DNA of 64,000 bases. Source: Endomychus coccineus (lineage: Eukaryota > Arthropoda > Insecta > Coleoptera > Endomychidae). The notes below the pieces were generated by a model. The model was not told the origin of the DNA, searched no databases, and saw only the letters and a program-made list of their open reading frames with translations. The DNA lies in NCBI GenBank assembly GCA_958510875.1, contig OY294067.1, positions 255,813,736 through 255,877,735 on the forward strand, in the 5' to 3' direction. The number at the start of each line of letters is the position of its first letter. Within the stretch, counting starts at the first letter, position 1. Made by a program: the position numbers and the translations under genes. Positions 8,751 through 19,713 of this stretch are shown piece by piece.

Positions 8751-10015
8751 AAAGATCGCTTATGAAGATACTATAGCTCTACTCAATGTTCAGACTTTTA
8801 TGAAGCATGTGTTTGAATGTCATATAGATTAGCGCTTATGAAGATATTCATATGATTATGTAAACCCGTAAACAAAAATGTGTTTATCATTATAATCTTT
8901 TACGCGAACGTATGGAGTTTGTAAAAGTCGTGCTCGTGAAGGAAAATAGTACAGATTGCTAATGGAGATATTTATATAATTATTATTGGTATTTTATTCC
9001 TCATCAGCCCATCATAGTTCGTGAACGATGATGCCAGGCTGTTGAATCACGTGCTAAACAAGTGTCTGAATGATGATAAAGATCGCTTATGAAGATACTA
9101 TAGCTCTACTCAATGTTCAGACTTTTATGAAGCATGTGTTTGAATGTCATATAGATTAGCGCTTATGAAGATATTCATATGATCATTATCCACATCTATT
9201 CCTCATCATAGTTCTACCTCTTGGGGTGGTTAGGGAAATGAGTTCGATCTCTATAAAACTCCCTCGCATATATGTTTCCCATTGAAATTGATTGAATTTT
9301 ATAAAAAGCTAACTATCCTATGATATAATATTAGACTCTAATAAATGTGAAATGGGTATATTGTAACTATATGTAAATAGATATCAATAATAATAACTAC
9401 ATCTGAATAGATATGAATAATATTAAAGCTACATCTATATGTTTAAGATGATTAAAAAATGTATTTTGTTATATAGCAGTCGAGCTGTACAGACAGTTCG
9501 TGATGCGTAACACCGCTTCGTCTAGATTCTGTATAGGTATTGGGCTACACCCAGCAGCAGCTAGATTTCGGATCATATTATGCGATTTACAATCAATATG
9601 ATTCGAATATATACATACTACATGTGTGATTTAAAATAAAGTATTCTCATCGCGTTTGAAGGTGATCGGCGTATCTTTCTTATCTCTACCGCAAAATATG
9701 ATAGTGAATATTGTTCAACCTGCGACATAAACTTATTTGATTTATATCGGATAATTTATGAAACATACATGAATGAATATTATAGCGAATTATGTTTACT
9801 TCGGAACTAATTTTGGAAAAACATTTTATATATATTCATATTACTTTCGGATAACTTATGAAACTACTTTAACATTGAAGGATCGCGCGCATCATTACGA
9901 TAATTCCAAGTTGAATAAGATGATTTAATAGTTATTTCTGCAAACGCTTCATAATATCGCTATTATGAGAAGCAGCATTTTTGTAAACTATCGCATGTTA
10001 GATGTTATGATCCCC

Positions 10016-10321
10016 TTACTGAAGACTTGTGGGGGCAGACAATGCGCCGCGTACGATATCATTATAACTCAGACAAAACCCTGAGACTAACGGCATGTAC
10101 AAACAACCCCACATTTCGTTGAAGAATCCTGCAAGGTAGATACCTCGTTGAAGACCTGCGTGATAGACATCATTATACCTGCACACTCTGTATAACCTCA
10201 CATACACACCTGTCTCGTTGGAGATCGCGCCAGCTTCATTCAAATTCACATGACTAACGTCATACATAAACAATCTGTATAACCTCACATTCCATACCCC
10301 ATTGAAGTCTCCCAACTCCAT
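10016..10321 (-). CDS. small ORF in right arm, 101 codons, unknown
   Basis: Inverted-arm copy of the frame at 1120-1422, one codon longer near its C-terminus (three extra bases around 10043). It is preceded by AT-rich sequence containing GTATACAAA. Function unknown. Confidence 0.35.
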   Translation of the reverse strand: MELGDFNGVWNVRLYRLFMYDVSHVNLNEAGAISNETGVYVRLYRVCRYNDVYHAGLQRGIYLAGFFNEMWGCLYMPLVSGFCLSYNDIVRGALSAPTSLQ

Positions 10322-10782
10322 TTTGTATACTAAAAATAATTTCCATATATGTTTAAGATGATTGAAATCGCATTTTGTAATATAGCAATCAAGTAAGGTA
10401 CAGACAGCTTGAATAAACGTTTTTTGAAAGTAATTTCCTTATAAACATCGCGTTTGAGAGAGATATCATTTCTATACTATATATAACATTCCATCTATGC
10501 ATTCAAGGAACAGCAGCCCTCCCATGATACCTCCGATGAATGCCCGGTCTCTTTCAAAAATCACGTGACTGACTGCATGTACAAACAACACTATTTCAAA
10601 ACCCCTATGGGCTAGCGCTATGAAGTCTCACATTCCATACCTCGCTTCGTGACATACCTGCATGACTGATGTCATGTAAAACAATTACCTGCATCATATA
10701 GACTGCAATATACTCACACTTATCACTCAGACCGGATACACCGCGGTTATATCTACAATATTAAAATCGCTTATTCTCAATT

Positions 10783-10852
10783 CCTCCATAGCTGAGCGGT
10801 TAAGGAGCTGGCTTTTTGGATTTCATTTCTCGGGTTCGATTCCCGTGTGTAC
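10783..10852 (+). other. tRNA-like unit 3, right arm
   Basis: Inverted copy of 589-658, reading on the plus strand with A-box TAGCTGAGCGG and B-box GGTTCGATTCC. Any Pol III transcript would run outward, towards the right tip and flanking host DNA. Confidence 0.65.
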
Positions 10853-10907
10853 AAAAATATTTCATTTTCAGTAGAAGTGTTTATATACTAGATTAAATTG
10901 TTTCAAA

Positions 10908-10971
10908 TCCTCCGCGGTTAAGCCGCCTAACTTTAGAGTTTATTTCCCGGGTTCAAATCTCGGTGTGTGTA
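10908..10971 (+). other. tRNA-like unit 2, right arm
   Basis: Inverted copy of 470-533, with B-box GGTTCAAATC. Confidence 0.6.
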
Positions 10972-11027
10972 GAAAAAATATTTCATTTTCAGTAGAATGT
11001 TTGTATACTAGATTAAATTGTTTCAAA

Positions 11028-11090
11028 TCCTCCGCGGTTAAGTCGCCTAACTTTAGAGTTTATTTCCCGGGTTCGAATCTCGGCGTGTAG
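11028..11090 (+). other. tRNA-like unit 1, right arm
   Basis: Inverted copy of 351-413, with B-box GGTTCGAATC. It is the outermost of the three units on this side. Confidence 0.6.
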
Positions 11091-11441
11091 AAAAATCATT
11101 TCAGTAGAATGTGAGTACTCAGATACCTAATTCATAGACTTCAGCTTGCCCCGACCATAGTTAAGGAAGATCCATAGACAGATGGTTAGTTCACAGACTT
11201 GACCCGACCATAGTTAAGGAAGAACCATAGACAGATGATTAGTTCACAGACTTCGGGAACCATAGACATATGACCAGTTCATAGAACCATAGACTACCTA
11301 CCCCTATCGATATGACTGCGCATGCGTGATTGTGGATGACCTTGAAGGGGACCGTTTTCGCTAAAATGAACCTTAGATTTCCTTATGGAGATTTACATGC
11401 AAAAAAGGGTGATTTTGAGCCAGAACCGGTGCAGCACATCT

Positions 11442-11995
11442 ACTAACGCATTTGGAATAACTACATTCAGCTATGATTCCATGTACCATGTATGTAGCTA
11501 ATGGACCCAATCAAGCCGTCTAAGTGCTCCGGACTTGTCCGCCCCCGTTTTGATCGATTGATTGATTGATACGATACACTAATTATATCAATAATCATTG
11601 GAATGCACGTTTCAATTGTAATCATTAAACCAAACTGTTTAGAATACGTCAATGCCTATTGTGTTTCCCTTTGTCGGCGACTTGCCGCTTTCAGAAGGAA
11701 TATATAGTTGTGAAGCACATTGAATGTAATGACGTCGTGTAGTAAAGGGGACAATTCTGTTGGCCTACTCTTCTATGTTGTATCGAATATGCAATTATTA
11801 AATGGAGTACAAACAAACAAGTTAAATAGTATACGGTATGTAGCTAATTGTGTACCGCGGGTAACATCCTGACATTCTTCCCACCGCTCATTTGTCTTGA
11901 GCCGTACAGTACATTCCTCGTTTTGAAAAACATAATCAGCCTAAAGTGAGGAAAACGTAACGACTACTTTTGATGTTCTGTTCTAATTATTTTTC
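11442..11995. other. flank of the virus-like element, no gene seen
   Basis: The first bases, ACTAAC, would be the target duplication if the element ends at 11441. Otherwise I see no long frame, RNA gene or repeat. Confidence 0.4.
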
Positions 11996-12211
11996 ATGTA
12001 TCAGGTTGGTATAAATAGGGGATTACAGTGGATACAAAATCCAGTACCTATTGGATCAACAGAATGGCCATCTTGTCCGGAACCGGAACAGACCAAGTGC
12101 ATTCCAAAAGATTGTGTCCTACACAGGGAAGGTGAAGAGCGTTATTTGACGATATGTAATGGTCCTTGTCCGAAAAATTACCCTTGGATTGATAATCCAC
12201 TAGGAGAATAA
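11996..12211 (+). CDS. terminal exon of a Cys-rich peptide gene
   Basis: An open frame of about 70 codons is probably a last exon: TTTTTCATGTATCAG at 11990-12004 is a good 3' splice site, putting the exon start at 12005 in phase 0. The peptide has five cysteines in about 45 residues (PSC, TKC, KDC, TIC, GPC) and ends NPLGE. AATAAA follows at about 12241. The Cys pattern suggests an extracellular protein, but I do not recognise the family. Upstream exons are not visible between the element and this exon, so they may lie left of the 11.4-kb insertion, outside the window. Confidence 0.45.
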   Translation: MYQVGINRGLQWIQNPVPIGSTEWPSCPEPEQTKCIPKDCVLHREGEERYLTICNGPCPKNYPWIDNPLGE

Positions 12212-12249
12212 AATATTGTAGACAAACGTTTATTGTGAAGAAATAAATG

Positions 12250-12575
12250 CCTGTTTGTTTTAGTTGATTTTGTTAATTTCCCCAACACCAAAAAAAGTAA
12301 TCAAAAAACCTATAATGGTAGTGAACGTGGACCACGTTTCAATCATCTCAGTTGATCACAAACCCTTAATAATGAATAAACTTGTCAGTGGCTGTTCTTT
12401 TTGCCTGAAGCTAATATTCTCATAACATACCGTATATACCTAAAAAACGATATAAATTTATAACAAGAGCACAATTCAAAAAAGAGTATTTTGACATAAA
12501 ACTGGTACAAAAAAATACGGGTAGTAACCGAGCACTGCTGACAGAAGTGAAAACTGACATTTTGAAGTAACCAAT
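12250..12575. other. intergenic, no gene seen
   Basis: AT-rich sequence downstream of the Cys-rich exon. Short frames only. Confidence 0.4.
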
Positions 12576-12842
12576 TTATTTTGGGAAATTCATCCAAATT
12601 CGTATGTTTTCACCAGTATCATCTCTTTGTACATGACACAATTTTCCAGTGCCATTGGAGAATCCATCGCCAACATCCATGTTATTAGTTATCATGTATG
12701 GTCGGTTAAGAACTAAAATTAACTCGTACGGTAATCCACCCGTATCATCGGTTCTCATTTTATGCAACTTCTGCCTGACGAAATTTTGTTGCTCAGCATT
12801 ATGAAAACCAACGAAGACATCCGATGACACAGATACTATTGT
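12576..12842 (-). pseudogene. Pif1-like helicase C-terminal relic
   Basis: About 88 codons on the minus strand contain GLPYELILVLNRPYMITNNM followed by DVGDGFSNGTGKLCHV. This is the late helicase block (LPYEL...PYMIT.N.DV.DG..NGT) of Pif1-like helicases carried by Helitrons and free-standing copies in insects. The N-terminal ATPase part is missing and a stop lies upstream at about 12843, so it is a fragment. It may come from a Helitron or a processed copy; no Helitron ends were identified. Confidence 0.7.
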
Positions 12843-14395
12843 CTACGTAGTTTAGTATGGAGTTTTTGTACTCGTTGTAGCATCCGAAACTACAATTTTA
12901 TTATTTTTAAATGAAAATTAATATAATTAGTTTTTCTTCAGTTTTCATAACTGTTAGCATTTCAATCAACAATTATATACATTTTTATATTTAATAATAA
13001 AAAACGTATAATGGGCGGTACAATCCCTGTAAAGAGTATGAATGTAACCCGATAGTCATTATAATAAATACACATTATTTTATTTTCAAAACATATCATT
13101 TATTGATATTTACATCGATGTAAATGAAAGTAATGTTAAACAGCATTGGTCCGAATTGAAGATGTCTACGGATGGTGGTAAAAGAAAACATCTTCAATTC
13201 GGACCAATGAACAAATAATCTAAAAAGAAACGGAAAATGTAAACATATAAACATTTCCGTCAAATGTCAGTATGATCGTAAATTACACCACAAATAATTA
13301 TTTGAAATAAAATTTTGTACTTTCGTCTTAGTAGTATTGAAAAATCATCAAGACGATACTCACTATTATATTTGATGCTATGATCCAACATTCGAACAAT
13401 GAAAATAATAAACTAGATACAACACAACGTCATCAATGTGTAGTACACATGCAAAAGTTCTCACTTATACACATCACTAATGTTATGTTCTTATGACAAA
13501 AATTATATTCACAATATTTAAAATCTTGCACGATACTAAGTACGCAATGTACAATTAATAAATTCAGTAAAAATATAACTTTCGCCTGCACGAGGACCGA
13601 GGATTGAGTAAATGAATAACGTCGAGTATCTGACTCAGATATGCACACGTGTGTAAGCGTATAGAGAGACTGCATGACTCCTGACCCGAGTAGTTGAGCA
13701 CGCGGCAGTATACATAACACCTAATATATATAGCTACAACGTGACGACACGTGACGGACTCATGGTTTTACCCCCCATCTGAAATAGCTCACCGCGCCTA
13801 AAGAAGTTTTCACTTCAAAAATAATAATTAGATAATTCGTAGCACATTTCTTATTTATATATGAAATACAAATCAATTCAAAATAAACTAAAGAATAATC
13901 TTTTGAAAATTCTCATATCACTTAATGACGAAAGTGTAATTTCCGGAGAAGTGTTGATCATACAGCCGAACGAGATAAATCTTTCTCATGAGTGAATCAA
14001 AATTGTACACACGTTAAAAATTTAATGAGCAGTATTAATCGATGCAATTCTGATCATGAAGAAAAATGAAAACTCTCAATTACGTAAAGAATTCAGTTTT
14101 AATAGATCCAATTCTAATCAAGCATAAAATCAAATTCAAAGATTTACACTAAAAAATGCAGGTTTTTTTTTATACTTTGACTAAACGAGGGGAAACCTAT
14201 AATTTTCGAAGAATATCGTGTGAGCCAGTGGAATGTAGGGAGAGGAGATAGCATTCGTATTTTTAGGTTTGGAAGTATAGGCATTGGGAAAGACCTCACT
14301 AAAGAGTTCCACAACTTCGTTGTTCGATCAAAAAATTAAGTCTGGTAGGAAGAAGTTCGGCAGATCTCGAGTTTGACAGTGAAGTGGTGACTAGT
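12843..14395. other. AT-rich interval, no gene seen
   Basis: Apart from the hairpin at 13144-13209, no coding frame with recognisable content. Minus-strand frames around 13433-13720 look accidental. Confidence 0.4.
13144..13209. repeat. perfect 22-bp inverted repeat with 22-base loop
   Basis: CATTGGTCCGAATTGAAGAT begins the left arm (13144-13165); the right arm (13188-13209) is its exact complement over 22 bases. The hairpin is perfect, unlike most animal microRNA precursors. It could be a very short foldback element or a hairpin RNA source. Confidence 0.75.
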
Positions 14396-15690
14396 TTAAG
14401 CTCGTCTAGTCCGCCTATCTGGAAACTCTCGTGGTGGAACAACAGACGAGATTTCTGATGAACACCGACCTTGGATAGAATTCAAGAGCTTCAGCGTATG
14501 TTTGGGAACCGAACTCCAAACGTGTGAACAGTACTCCAGGACAGGTCGACTTTGTGTTTTGTAGATTATGACGAGCTGCTGGGATGTAATGTAGCTCTTG
14601 GCACGGAATAGAAAGCAAAGTTTTTGAGAAGCGGTTTTCGCAATGGACCTCACATGATAGTCCCATGAGAGGGTGGTGTTGGTGGTGATCCCGAGCATTG
14701 TTATGGAAGACTTCATAGGAATAATTGTACCTGACATCATCATAGTAGGGATTGTGGGATACGCCTTCCTGGAGAAGATGCAAGCTTGAGTTTTGGTTGT
14801 ATTAAACTCTACTAGATTATCAGATCCTCGTTTCAAAATCTTTGCCAGACCCCCATCAATTGTCAATCTGTCCCTGTCCCGTTCCTCTGGCTTCAATGGA
14901 TGGCTCTAGATGACAAAGCGGTATGAAGTGTGGTCACTACTGGTCACTTCCAGCAGATCGCTTCTATGGAGCATAAACAAAGTTGATGCCAAGACATATC
15001 CCTGTGGAACACCAGCATTGATGACCATTTTATCGGCGGATACCCCGTCAATCACCACATGGAATGATCTATCTGAGAAAAAACTCGATAGTAAGGGACA
15101 AAGTTGAGGTAGCAAACCATATGACGAAGGTTTCGCAGGAAGGCTTTGGTGCCAGATTCGGTCAAATGCTTTGGAGATATCCAATGATACAACTAGAGAT
15201 TTCCCATGTTTTTTAATAGATTCCTGCCATACATGTGTTATGTAGGAAAGCAGAGATCAACAGGAGACGGAAGCCATATTACCGGTCGTTCACAATTTTG
15301 TAGCTCTCTAAATATTTGATGAGCTCGATGTTTATTGCTTTCTCCATCACTTTAGATGTCACAGATAATAGTACAATGGGTCTATAATTATTTGAAAGGG
15401 TCTCCTTTCCTTTTTGGAATTGGTTGCACTCTAGATGTCTTCCAGCTGAAAGGAAATACACCAAGTTTGTATGAAAGGGTAAACAACCTACAGAAAACTG
15501 GTGTTAATTTGGGCGCACATTTCTTGAGAATGACAGGTGGAATTTCGTCTGGCCCCATAGATTTTTTGGTATTGAGATTAAGCAGAATGCGTCTAATTGT
15601 GCGCTGACGAAAGACAATTTTAGGCGTATGGCTATCAATGGCCAAAAGGTTGGCTTTTTCTTGTGATGTAGTAGCCAGTGTGATATCATC
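14396..15690 (-). pseudogene. dead non-LTR retrotransposon reverse transcriptase
   Basis: Minus-strand fragments in several frames line up in the order of a jockey-type reverse transcriptase: KKSMGPDEIPPVILKKCAPK (about 15570), NNYRPIVLLSVTSKVMEKAI (about 15400), MDISKAFDRIWHQSL (15184), INAGVPQGYVLAST (about 15030), and the thumb with YHVRSIAKTASQKLCFLFRA and PVLEYCSHVW (14400-14700). Frameshifts separate the pieces and the FADD catalytic box is not recognisable, so the copy is inactive. The endonuclease half is missing. Confidence 0.85.
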
Positions 15691-15761
15691 TTTGGTTATG
15701 GTATGGAATGAGCTAGAAGTGAAATTTCTACCAATTGCTTTGGAGAAAAGTGTTTAAGTCT

Positions 15762-17070
15762 TTTGAATTTTTTCAGCTGTATCAGTGGATCCAATTCGAA
15801 CGTGTATAAAAATCAAAGACAAATGGATTTCTCCTGGTAAACAATTAATACTATGTTCAGACTTTATTTAAGTTTTGAATTTTCTAATCAGTAAATTTCC
15901 ACATGATTCGAATTTATTAAGCAGTATTAATAGGTTCAATTTCAATCAAAGAATCATACTCAAAGATCGAATGGCAGTGCCAAATCTAGGGGGGGGCAGA
16001 AATTACCCCGAAAGGGCGTCAAAATGAAAATTTCCATGGCGCCATAAAAATAGAAAACATGATATAAGAATGGAAGAAATGTGTCTCTCTATCCTTGTCT
16101 CGTAAAAACAATGGAAAGGCTGAGCAATGAAACAAATGATTGGATAAGGACTGCAAAAGAAATAGAGCAAAACATTGAAGTGCAACCAACTATAGTTATG
16201 TTGGCCATGTTGAGGTAGATGTAGGAGTGAAAATAATTAAAATGGGGGTGGAGGGTGGAAATAAAGCATACATATGAAAAAGGTAGATAATTAGGTAAAT
16301 GTTTGATACATTACTCAATTATTTAGACTCCCACAGCGGTTACATATCAAAATTACTGATTTTTTTGGGGAGGTTTTCGAGGTTGTCGGAGGGTTTGCAA
16401 TGGAAAAAAACATTGGCACTTATATTTTTTTATTTTTGACAACAAATGAACGCCAAGGTGTTTTCTCGCAATTCACCCGTTTTGGCCGTAAAATTGTCAA
16501 AAAGCCCATTTTCGGTCCAAATAATGACCAATACGTAACAACTCCGAAAGTGTGTTTATGCGATAAAAAAGTCAAAAATTTGCGGTGGCTGTAGCTCGGA
16601 AACGCCCGACGATGTACGATTCGGCCTGTGAGAGCTATTGTATATTGAACCTTCCTCCACCAATATATAGTAGTGCCAAGGTGTATTAATTCGGGGATAC
16701 CATTTTACACGAGCTCCTAGCTCTTAGACTAGTGATTGAAATTTTTTCGTGAGATCAAAGATCTAGGGATTCATTTCATTTTCAGGGAGTAAGTAACGAT
16801 TCACGAAAATCTGTTTATATTGATTATTAGTATGGTATGAATGAAGTAGTGACTAATGCGGAACTACGGTGCATTATGAAGTTGAACATTATCGGAGAAA
16901 GTGCTTTGCGTAATATGTTATGACATCCCAATAACTCGTATTCAAGTGTCCAAATGTAGTCTACTGTTTTTAGGTCAAATTTGAATTTGCTTTTAGCTAC
17001 CTTAATATTTGTTCAACGATCACGCGATATAACGTAAGTAATGTAAGCCAACAAGAAATGACCCCTTGCA
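15762..17070. other. no gene recognised
   Basis: AT-rich sequence with only short frames. Part of 16380-16680 has a more even base composition and may be an unnamed repeat, but I see no ends. Confidence 0.4.
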
Positions 17071-17267
17071 TTACTTAATGATATAAAGTTGAATGCATAA
17101 CACCGGAATTAAGGAATTGAGGTTTGAAAACATAGAAGTTTTTACGTCACTATCAAATAACAACCGTCCAGGAGTCAGTATCTTCCGACGCCGATTGGCA
17201 GAACTGTTGTTATACGCTCCACTCAATAAAAAAAAATCGGTTGTCTGTAAAGTCGGTTTACTGACGA

Positions 17268-18092
17268 TAGTTGAACGTGACAACGTCATAAGAAAATACT
17301 GATGGAATGGTTTCATTTTTCAAAAGAAAATTTTAATTTTATTTGTTTGATAGATATTTTGTATGGATATAGAGAAGGAGGTAAATGGAAATCACAATTG
17401 AATTGATCAAGTTACATTTATTTGTACGCATAAATACAATTATGTCAATTTAGCTTTTAAAAAGCTCGCCTCAATGTGTTTGATATAGGAGAAAATTGTT
17501 CCCTTTGACGGCTGGCTGGTCCTACCTGTCATTTCAGACACGTTGTTATGATATGTGGAAGATTTAACATTTATGTTTTAATTTTTTGAAATCATAGCTA
17601 CGCTCGATAATTATTTCGATCGAATAGTAAAGCAATTGATTTTTTACTCATCGTGAAACAGTTCTGTTAACTTATTGTTATAGTTTTGTCAATTATAGCA
17701 TAACCTACAATCGCTGCACTAGCGGACCGATGCTATTTATTTTAATGATGAAAGCACGAATATTCGACAATATATCACTGAACATATATTTAATATCGAA
17801 AGAATCATTACCTTTATCGCCGCAATTATCGTTGCTATAAACAATTGACACCACATTCACTTTTCACTGCACTTACGAAAACATGTAAATGTATTATTGT
17901 ATAGCAGCTGTCTACGCGCATCGCATCGGTCACTCAAGTAGGAGAGCTCGCTTGCACTCCAAGCCTTAAATGGAACGCCTCAGAGCGAGGTAACGCACAG
18001 CCGGTCAGAGCGAGGTAACGGCAAATGAGTCATGTTTTCTCGTGCGTGCAGCCGGCTCCATCGAATTATAAGACGTTGTCACGTCAAAAAAT
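17268..18092. repeat. possible short inverted ends (GTGACAACGTC / GACGTTGTCAC)
   Basis: CGTGACAACGTCATAA (about 17275) and TTATAAGACGTTGTCACG (about 18077) are near-inverted copies 0.8 kb apart. They could bound a non-autonomous element. No target duplication or coding content confirms it. Confidence 0.3.
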
Positions 18093-18292
18093 AACTCTCC
18101 GTGAGTAAAATTGAAATACAGAATATTTTATCTATAAGTGAATTAAACAAAAACCAGGAATTACAAATAATCGCGAAAACGAAGCACTGTTTGAAAAATT
18201 TGAGCATTAAGACGGACTTGAATGAGGTTTTTTGCATTCGATTCGTTAGAGCTTCAGGAAACTTTGTGACCTAAATTGATTCATTCACTCTG

Positions 18293-18512
18293 GGCACCAC
18301 GTACCTCGGCGTCCAATTCTATCGCGATATTCGTGTTCAGCGACCTTAAAAACTCACGAGTAACGAGTTTGGACTGATTATATAACGAATTTCCCGAAAA
18401 CTCCAGGAGACGAAGGGGATACCGTTCACCTTGGGCACCAGGTAGTTCGGAGACCAATTCTGTCGCGATATTTAGTGACCCCAAAAACCCCCGGGTAACG
18501 AGTTTGGAATCA
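18293..18512 (+). repeat. diverged direct repeat (~80 bp units)
   Basis: Two units, at about 18293-18374 and 18431-18512, each run from a GGGCACCA..GTA start through CCAATTCT.TCGCGATAT to GTAACGAGTTTGGA. The minus strand stays open across both (18281-18520), which reflects the repeat. The phrase TCGTGTTCAGCGAC also occurs inside the Harbinger-type MITE at 33733-34433. Confidence 0.7.
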
Positions 18513-18520
18513 TTTGACAA

Positions 18521-19713
18521 AGTCAGTATATGTACCGATCATTGGTGTCATCAAAGTGTTTTCTTTTGCTGTAATCCAGCGCGGGACATCGGCACAGTAT
18601 GTATGCAGATGATTCATCATTCTTATCGCACAATCCCCACAGTGTATCTGGTTATACACCCATTCTGGGGGTCTAGATGATCCTCCAGGGGACAGTGTCC
18701 TGTGAACAGTCCTAGAGTTGTTTCCTTATTAGCTCCAGCAATCAATGGCTCTAGTAATTAATGAGTATTCCGTTTTCTTGGTCCCCCTATGAATAACACA
18801 CTTTTATTTTAAGTAAATCGATAGTTTAATTAAAATAAAGATAATTAAATGCAATTAAACTTGATACCATATTTTATTTATCATTAAAATCACTGTGACA
18901 TTTGCACTTTGTTTAGATATCATATCAAAATATGAAAGCATACATAAAATAGGAACACATTGCGAACATTATTTGGGAACAAATAGGTAGATACTCGTAT
19001 AAATTCTTTTTAACTTTCGAAAGTTGGAGAATTAAACTGAAATTTACACAAGACTTGTAAGATATAATTGTGAAGATAATTCTAACAAATTTTTACACCA
19101 CACTGTGGAATTCTCAAAGCAAGGAGTTATCAGCTAAAGTTAAATCTAAAATCAAAAATGATGTCCTTACATATTATGATGATCTCCTACCATCTGAACT
19201 GAAGGGATTACAATACAGTCACTGTGAAAAACATCTTAGGTCTTGGTTGCAGAATATGCCAAGGGGTAGAATGGATCAGATAGTTGACGGTGATATTTGT
19301 TAAGTGATGGATTATTTTATTATTTGTTGTACTACAGTCATGATTTTGTTTATTTATTTGAGGTGTACGAAAATGGTTATGAGTTATGATTTATATAACT
19401 ATGCAAATTGGCAGGTATTTTGATTAAATTAAGATTTTGAATGTCTGGTTGGGAGCATTTATCCGTACACTTTTTCGTTCTTTTTAAGCTATTGCATTTT
19501 ATCGCGGGCTTTGAGTGCGGCGACCGAATCAAGAAATTCCGTAACGAAAATAAAACCTAACATCCCCCACTCTGCCTACCATGTAGCTCGGCCGATCGTT
19601 CGCTTAACGTGTATGTATATGGTACGACTGTACGAAGCTCGCACGGATCGAGACTAGCTGCTCCGAAATCGGACGAATACGTAAGCAGCTGTTTGTGAGA
19701 AAGTATATAGGTG
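18521..19713. other. no gene recognised; one 77-codon frame
   Basis: A plus-strand frame at 19070-19303 (ending MDQIVDGDIC) has plausible composition (DLLPSELKGLQYSHCEKHL) but no known domain, starts with GTG rather than ATG, and lacks support from neighbours. It might be an exon or relic. The rest is AT-rich. Confidence 0.35.

Larger units (their letters stand above)
1..11440. mobile_element. Polinton/adintovirus-like capsid-only element
   Basis: Two inverted arms of about 2.7 kb (1-2704 and 8735-11440) enclose about 6 kb with six minus-strand frames, all virion-type: packaging ATPase, DUF8207-like, fibre-like, penton-like, a small repeat protein and a DJR-like capsid protein. The right end reads GCAGCACATC then TACTAAC. 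If the last element base is T11441, the ends are AG...CT, as in Polintons, and the 6-bp target duplication would be ACTAAC at 11442-11447; the matching left flank lies outside the window. No protein-primed polymerase B, retroviral-type integrase or adenain-type protease is visible in any long frame. Near-identical arms and mostly open frames suggest a recent insertion, though gene conversion between arms could also keep them alike. Confidence 0.85.
8735..11440 (-). repeat. right terminal inverted repeat (~2.7 kb)
   Basis: This is the inverted copy of 1-2704. Its inner edge falls exactly in a run of 20-base tandem repeats containing ACACGTGT (8650-8750), where similarity to the left arm stops after GTGTCTGAATGTTGATAAAG. 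The outer end is GCAGCACATC at 11431-11440. Beyond it lies single-copy-looking sequence. Confidence 0.95.

Noticed and set aside
1..11440. CRISPR array or plasmid-like prokaryotic segment
   Set aside because: The repeats lack regular spacers, and the gene set and surrounding intron-bearing genes are those of an animal genome.
13144..13209. microRNA precursor
   Set aside because: The stem is perfect and only 22 bp with no bulges. Animal precursors are longer and imperfect, and no expression evidence is available.
13433..13720. 95-codon minus-strand protein
   Set aside because: Low-complexity reading of AT-rich sequence without start context or domain.
17093..17302. Gene in 17071-17316
   Set aside because: Both strands have open frames of similar length with no recognisable motif, typical of chance.
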